DNA of 64,000 bases from an uncultured Endozoicomonas sp. (GTDB taxonomy: Bacteria > Pseudomonadota > Gammaproteobacteria > Pseudomonadales > Endozoicomonadaceae), in NCBI RefSeq assembly GCF_947495845.1, contig NZ_CANMAO010000012.1:51335-115334 (forward strand), read 5' to 3'. Shown here piece by piece: positions 47,811 through 57,854 of this stretch. The notes beneath the pieces were generated by a model, which saw nothing but the letters and a program-made list of their open reading frames with translations, was not told where the DNA came from and did not search any database. A program made the translations under genes and the position numbers. The first letter of the stretch is position 1. Each line of letters starts with the position of its first letter.

Positions 47811-48476
47811 ATGGATCTTGCGACCTTTACCAACATATTCTCAGGCTCAGCTACCAAGCCGATGAACCAGCATCGGAAGCTGGTTTTGGATGCTTTATTT
47901 TTGCTGAGCCAACGATTTCGTAATCAAAGCATTGACCAAAGCCAATGGCACCAGAAACCGCAGTGGATTGCAGACTTCCCCGTAGCGCTTGAAAAATACG
48001 AGCAGGAAATTCTATCTCGATTAAATCAGCCAACTCTGACAGCACAACCCAAAGGGCTGCTCTTGTCGTTGTTGCAAACACAGAATAATCTGGCTCATTT
48101 AATTTGCCGTCTGGCGGAAAGGCTGACTTATCGACCAATCGAGCTGACCGAGTCACTGGAAGGCTCAATGGATGAACTGAGTCATTACCTTTATGAAACC
48201 ATGCACTGCCTGAGGTTAAGAATAACCAAACAAGATCAAGTGGACTTGGCAGGTTTTAAGAAACAGCATATTCAGGCCATGGATGATATTCACCACGAAA
48301 TAGGTGGTCGTCTGGATGCTCTGAAAGTTCTGATTTCACAAGTTAAAAGTGATGTTTTTCAAAGCGAAGGAAAGCTTGACCCTCTTGATTCCGCATTATT
48401 GTTGTTATCCTTGGAAGACTTGGATGATCTGACTTTTTGGGTGCGCTCTCTGATCATCCATATACAGCAATTGTAA
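47811..48476 (+). CDS. Hypothetical helical protein
   Basis: 221 residues, predicted almost entirely alpha-helical, soluble, no signal peptide. AAGG lies upstream of the ATG. Helix bundles of this kind occur in PhoU-like and DUF47 proteins, but I see no PhoU metal motif and cannot assign it. Convergent with the H-NS-like gene 13 bp away. Confidence 0.65.
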   Translation: MDLATFTNIFSGSATKPMNQHRKLVLDALFLLSQRFRNQSIDQSQWHQKPQWIADFPVALEKYEQEILSRLNQPTLTAQPKGLLLSLLQTQNNLAHLICRLAERLTYRPIELTESLEGSMDELSHYLYETMHCLRLRITKQDQVDLAGFKKQHIQAMDDIHHEIGGRLDALKVLISQVKSDVFQSEGKLDPLDSALLLLSLEDLDDLTFWVRSLIIHIQQL

Positions 48477-48489
48477 ACAACCCTACCAG

Positions 48490-48912
48490 TTACTCGACGA
48501 TGCACTCTGCACGTTTCTTTTGATATTTTTCCAGATACTCTTGAAACTCTTTTGGTAGACGACCAGTAGAAGATCCTTCCCAGGATACAGTATCGCCTTT
48601 GGCGTTTTCGTATTGAAAGATGTATTTCTTAGATGTACGACGACGTTTACTGGAAATGGTTGTATCTGAAAGAACATCCAAATCGGAAAGCGTCAGCCCC
48701 AAGTCGGACATTTTTTTCTGAATAGCAGTGATGTCATCTTTTTTTCTTTGTCGCTCCAAATCCTCCTGTTCACGGGATTGTAGCTTTTCTGTGTACACCT
48801 CATTTAAACGAGCCAGAATCTTTTCAAGATCCTGAACGCTGGCTTCTTTAAACAGTGAACGAATTCGAGTCTTACTACTAAGTCGGTGATGTAACTCATC
48901 AAGTAACTTCAC
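48490..48912 (-). CDS. H-NS family nucleoid-associated protein
   Basis: 140 residues: N-terminal coiled-coil oligomerisation domain (about 20-75), a linker, and the C-terminal DNA-binding domain with YENAKGDTVSWEGSSTGRLP, the H-NS-type core where a Gly-Arg motif enters the minor groove. H-NS proteins silence A+T-rich acquired DNA. It is on the opposite strand to its neighbours. Subtype (H-NS versus MvaT/other) cannot be fixed from this alone. Confidence 0.85.
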   Translation of the reverse strand: MKLLDELHHRLSSKTRIRSLFKEASVQDLEKILARLNEVYTEKLQSREQEDLERQRKKDDITAIQKKMSDLGLTLSDLDVLSDTTISSKRRRTSKKYIFQYENAKGDTVSWEGSSTGRLPKEFQEYLEKYQKKRAECIVE

Positions 48913-49149
48913 ATTGAATCCTCAGTTGAAGAATGTGGGTGTGTTAAATCGGGGTTATCAGCTTTAAGCCGACGTTCCCCTGAAATCGTTTTGATAGCAC
49001 TAAAAATAATCCATTTTGTTTAATTGGCAAGGATTGAGAGCCGATAACAACGGTTATAGCCGGCGCTCTGAGTATTTCAGCCGTTCTTCATTACACGTTT
49101 TTTCAGGCCATTTTCAGAATAATTTCAGAATAAATAGTTGAATAACGAT

Positions 49150-51009
49150 ATGCTTGGACGTTTATTTTTACCAACAGTTCTTCTCCTTCTGGCTTATGGT
49201 TTCTGGGTTAGTCCTGAGTTTCAGATAATCTCTGCTGGCATTGTGATTTTCCTGTTGGGAATGGTGTATCTGGAGCGCGGGTTTAAGGTGTTCACTGGTG
49301 GTTTTCTGGAATCATTACTGAAGAAAACCACCAACCGGCTGTGGAAAAGCCTGACATTTGGTATTACAACGACAGCCGTTCTGCAATCCAGTTCTTTAGT
49401 ATCAGTCATTATTATTTCCTTTTTGAGTGCAGGCTTAATTGGTCTTGGCGCTGGTGTTGGCATTGTTTTTGGGGCGAACCTTGGCAGCACGGCAGGTGCC
49501 TGGCTAGTTGCTGTTTATGGGCTGAAACTGAACTTACTGACCTATGCCATGCCGATGCTGGTATTTGGTTTAATTCTCAGATCTCAAAAAGAGAAAAACC
49601 TCCATGGCATCGGCTTTGTGGCTCTGGGCATTGGGTTGCTGTTTTTTGGTATCCATTATATGAAGCTAGGGTTTGAAGCTTTTCAGGATGTGATGGATTT
49701 CAGTAACTATGCCCTGGAAGGATTTCAGGGGGTGATGGTTTATACCTTATTTGGGTTATTGGCCACGGTGATTATGCAGTCCACTAATGCAACGATGGTA
49801 CTAACTTTTTCAGCATTAGCCGTAGGACAGTTGACCTACGATAATGCGTTAGCTCTGGCGATAGGCTCAAATATAGGTACAACAATTACTGCCGTTCTGG
49901 GCGCTATGGGTGCAAATGCCTCAGGCAAAAGGCTTGCTGTAGCGCATATTGTGTTTAATGTGATTACTGCGGTATTGGCGATAGCTTTGCTCTCACAATT
50001 GAAGACGGCGGTTGATGTCATCGCAGAGCTTGTCCAGATTGATGGTGATAACTACACCCTTAAACTCGCCTTGTTCCATAGCCTGTTTAATGTTGTGGGT
50101 ATTTGCGTTCAGCTGCCTTTTATTAACATCCTGGTTCGTTGGTTGGAGACCTTATTTGTCGATCCGGCAGGGCAAGGCCATTTAAATCTGGCGAATACTG
50201 ATAGCTCTAAAATCAATCGCGCCCGTTATTTAACACCCGCAACATTGAGTTACCCCGATACAGCGTTACGGGCTATGACCCGGGAATGTGCGCATCTTTA
50301 TCGCAATACCTTTGAGCTAATCTGCTACGGAATCTATTTGACCGGCGACCGATTAAGGGCAACAGATAACCTGGAAGAAATGGTTGATAACTGGGTCAAA
50401 GAAGAGCAGCCGTGGACGATTAAAGAACTATACATACGGCATATTAAAGGTATTTATGCGGACATCATCCGCTATTCCGGAGAGATCGAAGGGAATATGC
50501 CGAGGCAACAGGTTCAGGAGTTATTTGCGCTAAAAGTTGCCTGTCGAGATTTCGTTCAGGCGATTAAGCATGTAAAGCATATCTACAAAAATATGGGGCA
50601 GTATCTGCATTCCGATAATGAGCAGATTCGTCATCAATACAACCAGTTACGCCTATGTCTTGCGTCTGTATTGAAATTAGTGGATTTACTGGGGGTTCGC
50701 CGTAACTATGATCACATCCGTCAGCATGCCGAGCAGTTGAAGCGTGAACTCAGGGAGCAGGATGAGCAAATGCATACGACGTTGAATGAATTGATCCGCT
50801 CCAGCCAGGTGGATTCGTTCATGGCCAGCTCTCTGCTTAATGACAGCGCCCACGTCCATGACGCCTGCACCAACCTGATTGATGGTGCAGTGATCATGCT
50901 GACTCGGGATCGTGAAGAATACCGGGAAATTGACCTGAACTTTGACTCCCGCTTTGGGGGAGAAAAAACCGGAACAGAAAGAAGCGGCCCGGAAAATACC
51001 GCTTTATGA
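49150..51009 (+). CDS. Na+/phosphate cotransporter with PhoU-like C-terminal domain
   Basis: 619 residues. About nine TM helices in the first 330 residues include two inverted repeats with the family motifs TTAVLQSSSLVSV and TVIMQSTNATMVL, and GANLGSTAG/GSNIGTTITAVLG. The last 270 residues are a cytosolic helical domain of the kind related to PhoU. The start is uncertain: ATG at 49150 or TTG at 49138; neither has a good ribosome site. Its end overlaps the convergent ppx stop by 6 nt. Confidence 0.9.
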   Translation: MLGRLFLPTVLLLLAYGFWVSPEFQIISAGIVIFLLGMVYLERGFKVFTGGFLESLLKKTTNRLWKSLTFGITTTAVLQSSSLVSVIIISFLSAGLIGLGAGVGIVFGANLGSTAGAWLVAVYGLKLNLLTYAMPMLVFGLILRSQKEKNLHGIGFVALGIGLLFFGIHYMKLGFEAFQDVMDFSNYALEGFQGVMVYTLFGLLATVIMQSTNATMVLTFSALAVGQLTYDNALALAIGSNIGTTITAVLGAMGANASGKRLAVAHIVFNVITAVLAIALLSQLKTAVDVIAELVQIDGDNYTLKLALFHSLFNVVGICVQLPFINILVRWLETLFVDPAGQGHLNLANTDSSKINRARYLTPATLSYPDTALRAMTRECAHLYRNTFELICYGIYLTGDRLRATDNLEEMVDNWVKEEQPWTIKELYIRHIKGIYADIIRYSGEIEGNMPRQQVQELFALKVACRDFVQAIKHVKHIYKNMGQYLHSDNEQIRHQYNQLRLCLASVLKLVDLLGVRRNYDHIRQHAEQLKRELREQDEQMHTTLNELIRSSQVDSFMASSLLNDSAHVHDACTNLIDGAVIMLTRDREEYREIDLNFDSRFGGEKTGTERSGPENTAL

Positions 51010-52509
51010 AACCGTGAGTTTCCAACCCGCTCTGTAAAGGTAGTTTCGTTCGGATTCAAAGTTAGCAACGGTCAATGGGTGTTGTTCAATCCAGTCATCT
51101 GGAAAAAAGAGAGAAACGGTAGAGTCTGAGGCCTGAATAGAATACTCCGGTAGCGTATCGTCTCTTCCCAAACTCATGACATTGGCAATTCGCAGCAGAA
51201 TCAACAAACGCATAAGTTTTTTCGCAGTTTCTTTTGGCCAGTTAGACATCAGCGACTTGGGGATAGAGCGTCTATGGCCGCAAACCAGTATGGCCAGTTG
51301 GCACTGCTCTTCTTTGTTAAAGCCCATTAGATCTGAGTGATCAATCAGGTATGCGCCGTGGCGATGGTATTGGGTGTGTGAAATATCCAGACCGATCTGA
51401 CAAACCTTGGATGCCCAAATCAGTAACTCAAGATCGTCGTCGTTTAATCCCCAGTGATCAGCAACCATAGCAAAGCAAGTTTGTGCGTGCGCTTTGACTC
51501 TGGAAGCGTGCTGCGTATTGACATGATAGCGATTCATCAACGCTTTGATGGTTCGCTGTCGTACATCTTCGTGATGATCCCGGCCAAGCATATCGTGCAA
51601 TACGCCTTCCCGGAGGGCGCCTTCTGAATAGCGCATACGCTCAATATTAAGCGCGTCGAACCCTGCCATGAGAATAGCCAATCCCGCTGGAAAAATTGCC
51701 TGACGATCGGGTTTCAGTCCGGGAAAGCGAACCCGTTTGAGGTGACTGAATTTCAGTACCTGCTTCTTCAGCTTCTCAAGGCTTTCACGGGTAATGACTT
51801 CGCTCTCACCCATGGCTTGCAAAATGCTGCTCACCGCACGAACTGAGCCGGAAGAGCCAATGGCGTCCACCCAGCCCATTTTGGAATACGCCTGCTCGAT
51901 ATTCAGGAGCTCCAGTCGGGCAGCATAGTATGCGGACTGAAAACGCTGAGAGTTGATCTCGCCTGAGCCGAAGAAGCGATCTGTAAAGACAACACAACCC
52001 ATGTGCAGGCTTTCTAACAGCTTTGGTTCAAAACGCTCACCGATGATGAACTCTGTGCTGCCACCGCCTATATCCATGACCAGACGACGTTCGTTATCGT
52101 CCGCCTGGGTATGTGCAACACCCAGATAAATCAGCCGGGCTTCTTCTCTGCCGGCAATAATTTCAACAGGGTAGCCAAGAATTTCCTGGGCTTTCTGTAC
52201 AAAAATATCGCTGTTGCTGGCCTTTCTTAGTGCATTGGTGCCAACAACGCGAATGGCTTGAAAAGTAAAGCCTGTGAGGTACTGGGCAAACTGCTCAAGG
52301 CACTTGAAGCCACGCTCCATTGCCTCAGAGGAAATTTCATTTTTGGCGTTAAGCCCCGCTGCCAGCTGCACTTTTTCTCCCAGTCTTTCAACGGGACGGA
52401 TTTCGCCCTGATCAACCCGGGCAACGATAAGGTGGAAGCTGTTAGAACCCAGATCGATGGCTGCTACCAGAGGCGTTGAGCCTTGTTGTTCATGCTCTTG
52501 TTGCATCAT
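51004..52509 (-). CDS. ppx: Exopolyphosphatase
   Basis: Releases phosphate from polyphosphate ends. 501 residues of the Ppx/GppA actin-like fold: phosphate-1 motif AAIDLGSNSFHLIVA, phosphate-2 motif VMDIGGGSTEFIIG near residue 150, then an HD-like C-terminal domain (GHRRSIPKS). The length favours Ppx over GppA. Convergent neighbour of the Na/Pi transporter, which fits a phosphate-handling pair. Confidence 0.93.
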   Translation of the reverse strand: MMQQEHEQQGSTPLVAAIDLGSNSFHLIVARVDQGEIRPVERLGEKVQLAAGLNAKNEISSEAMERGFKCLEQFAQYLTGFTFQAIRVVGTNALRKASNSDIFVQKAQEILGYPVEIIAGREEARLIYLGVAHTQADDNERRLVMDIGGGSTEFIIGERFEPKLLESLHMGCVVFTDRFFGSGEINSQRFQSAYYAARLELLNIEQAYSKMGWVDAIGSSGSVRAVSSILQAMGESEVITRESLEKLKKQVLKFSHLKRVRFPGLKPDRQAIFPAGLAILMAGFDALNIERMRYSEGALREGVLHDMLGRDHHEDVRQRTIKALMNRYHVNTQHASRVKAHAQTCFAMVADHWGLNDDDLELLIWASKVCQIGLDISHTQYHRHGAYLIDHSDLMGFNKEEQCQLAILVCGHRRSIPKSLMSNWPKETAKKLMRLLILLRIANVMSLGRDDTLPEYSIQASDSTVSLFFPDDWIEQHPLTVANFESERNYLYRAGWKLTVS

Positions 52510-53143
52510 GATACTTCTTGTCTCTGGTTAGGTTGTCTCTGGTTAAGTGCTCCGTAGCCGGTGGCTTCGAACGGTACAGAGTGGGTTGTGTCGACGTCAT
52601 GGGAGCTGCATCTTTATCTGTAGCTGAGTAAAGCTAACGCCTTCATTTCATGAGAATTGTTGCCAATATTATCGGCCGGCAGTTGGGAATTAAAGACCAC
52701 ATTTCAAACTCATGTCAGTAAGGGCGTAATTCAGGCAAAAAAGAGGGGATTTTAAGCCTGTGTGGCTTAGCCCGAACATTTCATAAACATGCTCCCGCTC
52801 TCACTTGTCCTTTGCCGCACTAAGGGAGTTTTACTCAGTCGACCGTACTCCCCGGTACGGCGCTCCATCGCAAAATCCCTTAGTACGACAAATGCCAGCG
52901 CGAGATTCGGGGCGGTTTATGAAATATCCGGGTTAGGATTTTCTGCCGGTCTCAAAGCGGTTTTGTGTAGCGCTATTGAAAAAAACACACAAAACCCCAT
53001 CATTAAGGCATAATATATCAGTCTTGGGGTGGCTATACCCAGCCTCAGGCTGGCATGCTTGCCAGTCTTCGCTTCATAGCTGGTTGACTATATTTTAAAC
53101 ACTATTAAGTACTTACAAGTACAATGGTTAGGAGATCCATTCC
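52510..53143. other. Divergent ppx-trxA intergenic region
   Basis: 634 bp with no supportable gene. It contains the palindromic element C (52771-52932) and, nearer trxA, a TTGACT at 53084-53089 that could be part of the trxA promoter, though its -10 is poor. Confidence 0.5.
52771..52932. mobile_element. MITE-like palindromic element C between ppx and trxA
   Basis: 162 bp, three nested inverted repeats: outer 18-bp arms (52771-52788 and 52915-52932, 16 of 18 matching, core ATTTCATAAAC), middle arms ACTAAGGGA.../...TCCCTTAGT (52819-52832 and 52872-52884), and an inner CCGTAC/GTACGG hairpin (52843-52860). Non-coding and able to fold end to end. Confidence 0.8.
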
Positions 53144-53467
53144 ATGAGCGAAATTGTCAAAGTGACAGATGACTCCTTCGATGAAGTAGTTCTGAAGGCG
53201 GAAGGTCCGGTGCTGGTTGACTATTGGGCTGAGTGGTGTGGACCTTGCAAAATGATTGCACCGGTTCTGGATGAAATCGCTCAGGACTTCGATGGTAAAC
53301 TGACCATCTGCAAACTGAATATCGATGAGAATGAGCTGACGCCACCGAAATACGGTGTTCGTGGTATTCCAACCTTGATGCTTTTCAAAGGCGGAAATGT
53401 TGAAGCCACTAAAGTGGGCGCGCTGTCCAAGTCTCAGCTGACTGCATTCCTCGACAGCAACCTCTGA
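53144..53467 (+). CDS. trxA: Thioredoxin 1
   Basis: Cytosolic disulfide reductase. 107 residues with active site WCGPCK at 31-36 and the cis-proline in [12 protein letters not shown] (Pro76). A cysteine at 56 (LTICKLNI) is an extra outside the active site. Strong AGGAGA ribosome site. As in E. coli and Pseudomonas, rho follows. Confidence 0.98.
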   Translation: MSEIVKVTDDSFDEVVLKAEGPVLVDYWAEWCGPCKMIAPVLDEIAQDFDGKLTICKLNIDENELTPPKYGVRGIPTLMLFKGGNVEATKVGALSKSQLTAFLDSNL

Positions 53468-53481
53468 TTGCTGGCACTTGT

Positions 53482-53511
53482 GAGGCTACGGTCAAACCCA
53501 TAGCCTCTTTT
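53482..53511 (+). terminator. Rho-independent terminator of trxA
   Basis: GAGGCTA (53482-53488) pairs with TAGCCTC (53501-53507) followed by TTTT, 15 nt after the trxA stop. Confidence 0.75.
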
Positions 53512-53560
53512 AATTGGTTTCAAATTGAACGTTTATTCTAAGTTTTTTAAATCAATTCAG

Positions 53561-53589
53561 TTGACGAATTCTTAATTCTTGATTATTTT
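53561..53589 (+). promoter_or_regulatory. Sigma70-type promoter of rho
   Basis: TTGACG (53561-53566), 17-nt spacer, TATTTT (53584-53589). It implies a rho leader of about 215 nt; a long leader is known to serve autogenous control in E. coli. Confidence 0.65.
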
Positions 53590-53810
53590 GCAGAAAAGGA
53601 TATAGACTGTTACTGTTATATTTAAAGAGCAAAGGGCTGTCAGGGATTAACTGACCAATCAGGAATCTGGCCCAGACAGGGCAGCCGTTATAAACACTCG
53701 CAGGGTCTTAATTTTAGCTGTCCCTTATCATAATAAGTCATACACTTTCTGACCTTCCTGCAAACAACGGCCAATTTCCATTCAATTTAACATTCGCAAA
53801 ACTACTGGTT

Positions 53811-55070
53811 ATGCATCTTACCGAACTGAAGAAAAAGTCTGTTCCTGAACTTCTGGCTATAGCGAATGAAATGGGTCTCGAAAACCTTGCCCGTTCCAGG
53901 AAGCAGGACGTAATTTTTACGATACTTAAACGCCATGCTCGCAGTGGTGAAGATATCTATGGCGATGGCGTTCTGGAAATTCTCCAGGATGGCTTTGGCT
54001 TCCTGCGCTCTGCGGATAGTTCCTATCTTGCTGGCCCAGACGATATTTACGTATCTCCCAGCCAAATTCGCCGATTCAATCTGCGAACAGGCGATACCAT
54101 TTCAGGAAAAATTCGTCCGCCAAAAGAAGGTGAGCGTTATTTTGCCCTGTTGAAAGTTAATGAAATTAACTTTGACCAGCCTGAAAATGCCCGTAATAAA
54201 ATCCTTTTTGAAAACCTTACGCCTCTGTTTCCACAAGATCGAATGATGATGGAAATGGGCAACGGTGCCACTGAAGATTTGACTGCCCGTATCATTGACC
54301 TTGTTGCACCTATTGGTAAAGGTCAGCGTGGCCTCATCGTTTCGCCGCCAAAAGCCGGTAAAACGTTAATGCTACAGAACATTGCAGCTAATATTGCCCG
54401 CAATAACCCAGAGTGCCACCTCATCGTTCTACTGATTGATGAACGCCCTGAGGAAGTGACAGAAATGTCCCGCTCCGTCCGTGGCGAAGTGGTGGCTTCT
54501 ACCTTCGATGAGCCTCCATCACGTCACGTTCAGGTGGCAGAGATGGTGCTGGAGAAAGCCAAGCGATTGGTTGAGCACAAAAAAGACGTGGTTATCCTGC
54601 TGGATTCCATCACCCGTCTGGCTCGTGCTTACAACACCGTTATCCCATCTTCTGGCAAGGTTCTTACCGGTGGTGTGGATGCTCATGCGCTGGAACGTCC
54701 AAAGCGTTTCTTCGGTGCCGCACGTAACATTGAAGAAGGCGGCAGCCTGACCATTCTGGCTACTGCTCTGGTGGATACCGGCTCCAAAATGGACGAAGTT
54801 ATCTTCGAAGAGTTCAAGGGTACCGGTAACATGGAACTGCACCTTGATCGTCGTGCTTCTGAGAAGCGTGTGTTCCCGGCCATCGGTATCAACAAGTCTG
54901 GTACTCGCCGTGAAGATCTGCTGACTTCAGAAGAAGAGCTGCAGCGTATGTGGATTCTTCGCAAAATTCTGCACCCAATGGATGAAATTCAAGCGATTGA
55001 ATTCTTGTTGGATCGCATGAAGCATACGAAGACCAACGAAGAGTTCTTCCAGTCCATGAAGCGGAAGTAA
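53811..55070 (+). CDS. rho: Transcription termination factor Rho
   Basis: Hexameric RNA helicase. 419 residues: N-terminal helical domain, primary RNA-binding domain ([18 protein letters not shown]), Walker [13 protein letters not shown] near 180, Walker [18 protein letters not shown]-loop [22 protein letters not shown] and the R-loop [14 protein letters not shown]. Full length and uninterrupted. No strong ribosome site precedes the ATG at 53811, but the [15 protein letters not shown] start matches the family. Confidence 0.98.
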   Translation: MHLTELKKKSVPELLAIANEMGLENLARSRKQDVIFTILKRHARSGEDIYGDGVLEILQDGFGFLRSADSSYLAGPDDIYVSPSQIRRFNLRTGDTISGKIRPPKEGERYFALLKVNEINFDQPENARNKILFENLTPLFPQDRMMMEMGNGATEDLTARIIDLVAPIGKGQRGLIVSPPKAGKTLMLQNIAANIARNNPECHLIVLLIDERPEEVTEMSRSVRGEVVASTFDEPPSRHVQVAEMVLEKAKRLVEHKKDVVILLDSITRLARAYNTVIPSSGKVLTGGVDAHALERPKRFFGAARNIEEGGSLTILATALVDTGSKMDEVIFEEFKGTGNMELHLDRRASEKRVFPAIGINKSGTRREDLLTSEEELQRMWILRKILHPMDEIQAIEFLLDRMKHTKTNEEFFQSMKRK

Positions 55071-55086
55071 TTTCTGCCACTGCTCT

Positions 55087-55297
55087 AGGAGGCTGACCGA
55101 GAATAGGTTGCCCTACGCGGCAACTGCTCCTGCATTGCTCTAGCTCCTGCATCCATGCAGTCGTGCGGCGGCAGTAAATTGGTCTAAAAACTCTGTTTTG
55201 TTCAGCAAATAGCACCGCTATTCACTTCACAAATCAGAGTTTCTATCCTCAATTTTCTACCGTCCTCGCTACGGGCGCTATTCCCGGTCAGCCTCCT
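55087..55297. mobile_element. MITE-like element B, copy 2
   Basis: 211 bp bounded by AGGAGGCTGACC (55087-55098) and GGTCAGCCTCCT (55286-55297). Most of its right part matches copy 1 at 41031-41194 with few changes; the left half is about 47 bp longer. It starts 17 nt after the rho stop and fills most of the rho-ubiD gap. Confidence 0.9.
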
Positions 55298-55411
55298 AAA
55301 TTGCTGCGAACCACATTCTGGCAATCTTGAGTGGTAATTCCCTCCAAATTCCCTTTCAATGCCTCTCACTATTTTTCGTAAAGCCGTCCTGATAATAAAG
55401 AAGAAGTCACT

Positions 55412-56878
55412 ATGAAATATAAGGATCTCCGGGATTTCATAAAGCAGCTGGAAAAGCAGGGTGAGCTCAAACGAATCACTCGGGAAGTGGATCCGGTTCT
55501 GGAAATGACAGAAATCTGCGATCGAACCCTGAAAAAAGGCGGCCCTGCTCTGCTGTTTGAAAACCCGAAAGGCTTTGACATGCCTGTGCTGGGCAACCTG
55601 TTTGGCACCCAGAAACGGGTAGCCATGGGCATGGGGCAAACCGATATCAGCGCCCTGCGCGAAGTCGGTGAGTTACTGGCTTACCTGAAAGAACCTGAGC
55701 CACCTAAAGGCTTTAGAGACGCCATGGAAAAGCTCCCCATCTTCAAGCAGGTGTTGAATATGGGACCAAAAGTTGTGAAATCCGCACCCTGTCAGGAAGT
55801 GATTTTGCAGGGCGATGAGGTGGATCTGACCAAGATTCCTATCCAAACATGTTGGCCGGGAGATGCAGCCCCTTTAATCACCTGGCCTCTGGTCATTACC
55901 AAAGGGCCGGAGAAAGACCGGCAGAATTTGGGGATTTATCGTCAGCAATTATTGGGCAAAAATAAATTAATCATGCGCTGGCTGTCCCATAGAGGCGGTG
56001 CGTTGGATTTCCGGGATTGGCAGCAAAAGCACCCTGGTGAACCTTTTCCTGTCTCTGTCGCTCTTGGTGCTGACCCTGCAACGATTCTGGGTGCAGTAAC
56101 GCCGATACCAGACACACTCTCAGAATACGCCTTTGCAGGTCTTCTGCGAGGCAGTAAAACGGAACTGATCAAAAGCCGGATTAATGATCTTCAGGTACCA
56201 GCCAGTGCCGAGATTGTGCTGGAAGGTTTTATCTATCCCGGCGAGATGGCGGATGAAGGCCCTTACGGTGACCATACAGGTTACTACAACGAAGTAGAGT
56301 CATTCCCGGTGTTTACCGTGGAGTGCGTTACTCATCGCCGCGATCCGATCTATCACAGCACCTACACTGGTCGTCCGCCGGATGAGCCTGCCATTCTCGG
56401 GTTGGCGTTTAACGAAATCTTTGTCCCTATTCTGAAAAAGCAGTTCCCGGAAATTGTCGATTTTTATCTTCCTCCGGAAGGTTGCTCCTATCGCATGGCA
56501 GTGGTCACCATGCGCAAAGAATACCCCGGTCATGCCAAGCGGGTAATGTTGGGTGTCTGGTCATTCTTACGGCAGTTTATGTATACAAAGTTCGTGATTG
56601 TGACCGATGATGATGTCAACGCCCGAGACTGGAATGATGTAATATGGGCCATGACCACCCGAATGGATCCGAAACGGGACTCGGTATTTATAGAGAATAC
56701 GCCCATCGACTATCTGGATTTTGCATCACCGGTTGCGGGGCTTGGTTCAAAAGTGGGGTTTGATGCCACCAATAAGTGGCAGGGCGAAACATCCCGGGAA
56801 TGGGGGACGGCAATAGCCATGAGTGACTCTATTCGGCAGCGGATAGATGATATTTGGGATGAACTGGGTATTGATTAG
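55412..56878 (+). CDS. ubiD: 4-hydroxy-3-polyprenylbenzoate decarboxylase UbiD
   Basis: Prenyl-FMN-dependent decarboxylase of ubiquinone synthesis. 488 residues, the usual UbiD size, with [42 protein letters not shown] and [19 protein letters not shown], the region that contributes catalytic Glu/Arg residues. The partner UbiX is not in the window. The flavin reductase gene follows 59 nt later in the same direction, as in E. coli (ubiD-fre). Confidence 0.96.
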   Translation: MKYKDLRDFIKQLEKQGELKRITREVDPVLEMTEICDRTLKKGGPALLFENPKGFDMPVLGNLFGTQKRVAMGMGQTDISALREVGELLAYLKEPEPPKGFRDAMEKLPIFKQVLNMGPKVVKSAPCQEVILQGDEVDLTKIPIQTCWPGDAAPLITWPLVITKGPEKDRQNLGIYRQQLLGKNKLIMRWLSHRGGALDFRDWQQKHPGEPFPVSVALGADPATILGAVTPIPDTLSEYAFAGLLRGSKTELIKSRINDLQVPASAEIVLEGFIYPGEMADEGPYGDHTGYYNEVESFPVFTVECVTHRRDPIYHSTYTGRPPDEPAILGLAFNEIFVPILKKQFPEIVDFYLPPEGCSYRMAVVTMRKEYPGHAKRVMLGVWSFLRQFMYTKFVIVTDDDVNARDWNDVIWAMTTRMDPKRDSVFIENTPIDYLDFASPVAGLGSKVGFDATNKWQGETSREWGTAIAMSDSIRQRIDDIWDELGID

Positions 56879-56937
56879 CAGCATCCGCGTATTGTACGAG
56901 AGCGGACTGTTATCCAAATTTAGAGGTAGGGATATTC

Positions 56938-57678
56938 ATGACAACTAATCAAGGCACTCAGAATAAAAGCACGTCACAGACGTTCCTGGTAACAGAGCTT
57001 CAGCTACTGACTGAAGACGTGTATCGCGTCATTCTGACAGCAGAAGCAGGTTTTGTCCCTGATTACAAAGCCGGCCAGTATCTTGAAATCGTAGTAGATG
57101 GCGATGCGATGGCTTTTTCGATTGCCAGTGCACCTGTGCCGCAACAGAAGACACTGGAGTTGCATATCCAGAAACTTCCCGGCAAACCCAATTCAGAAAA
57201 ACTGTTCAGTGCGCTGGGAAGTGGCAACGTTCAGGTCATCATGGCAAAAGGTCAGTGTTGTCTGGACACAATACCAAACCGTCCTCTGGTTTTTATCGCT
57301 GCAGGCACTGGCTTTGCGCAAATGAAAAGCATGATTGAATTTGTGCTGTTATCCGGGCAAGAAAGAGATATTCATTTCTATTGGGGTGCCCGATCGCCAG
57401 AAGGCTTTTATATGCCTAGTCTGCCAGTACAGTGGTCTTCCAGTCGTGTGCACTACCACCCGGTGGTGAGCGATGCCAATGAAAAAGATAGTTGGAAGGG
57501 CCGCCAGGGTTTGCTGTTTGAAGCGGTAATAGACGACAAAGATCATTTGAATGGCAGTGAAGTATTCATCAGCGGCTCTCCTCAAATGGTTTATGCCACT
57601 TATGACGCTTTGGTGGAAGAAGGCTTTGATTCCTCAGCTTTCCACTCGGATGTCTTTGAATACGCACCAAGAGCTTAA
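56938..57678 (+). CDS. fre: NAD(P)H-flavin reductase (Fre/LuxG family)
   Basis: Ferredoxin-NADP reductase-like enzyme that reduces free flavins. 246 residues: FAD-binding barrel with AMAFSIASAP near residues 54-63, then the nucleotide domain with VFIAAGTGFAQMKSM and VFISGSPQMVYATYD. Follows ubiD as in E. coli, so it may supply reduced flavin. A strong hairpin follows the gene. Confidence 0.9.
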   Translation: MTTNQGTQNKSTSQTFLVTELQLLTEDVYRVILTAEAGFVPDYKAGQYLEIVVDGDAMAFSIASAPVPQQKTLELHIQKLPGKPNSEKLFSALGSGNVQVIMAKGQCCLDTIPNRPLVFIAAGTGFAQMKSMIEFVLLSGQERDIHFYWGARSPEGFYMPSLPVQWSSSRVHYHPVVSDANEKDSWKGRQGLLFEAVIDDKDHLNGSEVFISGSPQMVYATYDALVEEGFDSSAFHSDVFEYAPRA

Positions 57679-57730
57679 TCATTTCTGAGGCACAGCATTC
57701 TCCATTTTTCCTCCATTTTTCTTCTTAAGA

Positions 57731-57769
57731 AAATACGACAGAACTACAAAGTAGAATTCTGTCGTATTT
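57731..57769 (+). terminator. Hairpin terminator after fre
   Basis: Perfect 13-bp arms AAATACGACAGAA (57731-57743) and TTCTGTCGTATTT (57757-57769) with an inner CTAC/GTAG stem; the right arm ends in T-rich sequence. Confidence 0.8.
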
Positions 57770-57854
57770 ATTCATTTGCTATTCTCATGGAAAAAGCCCG
57801 TCCCTTGTCTATATTCAGACCCGAGTGTGATCAATACAAGGTACGGTATTTAAC

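Noticed and set aside
52789..53013. 74-codon ORF between ppx and trxA
   Set aside because: It lies mostly within palindromic element C and has no ribosome site.
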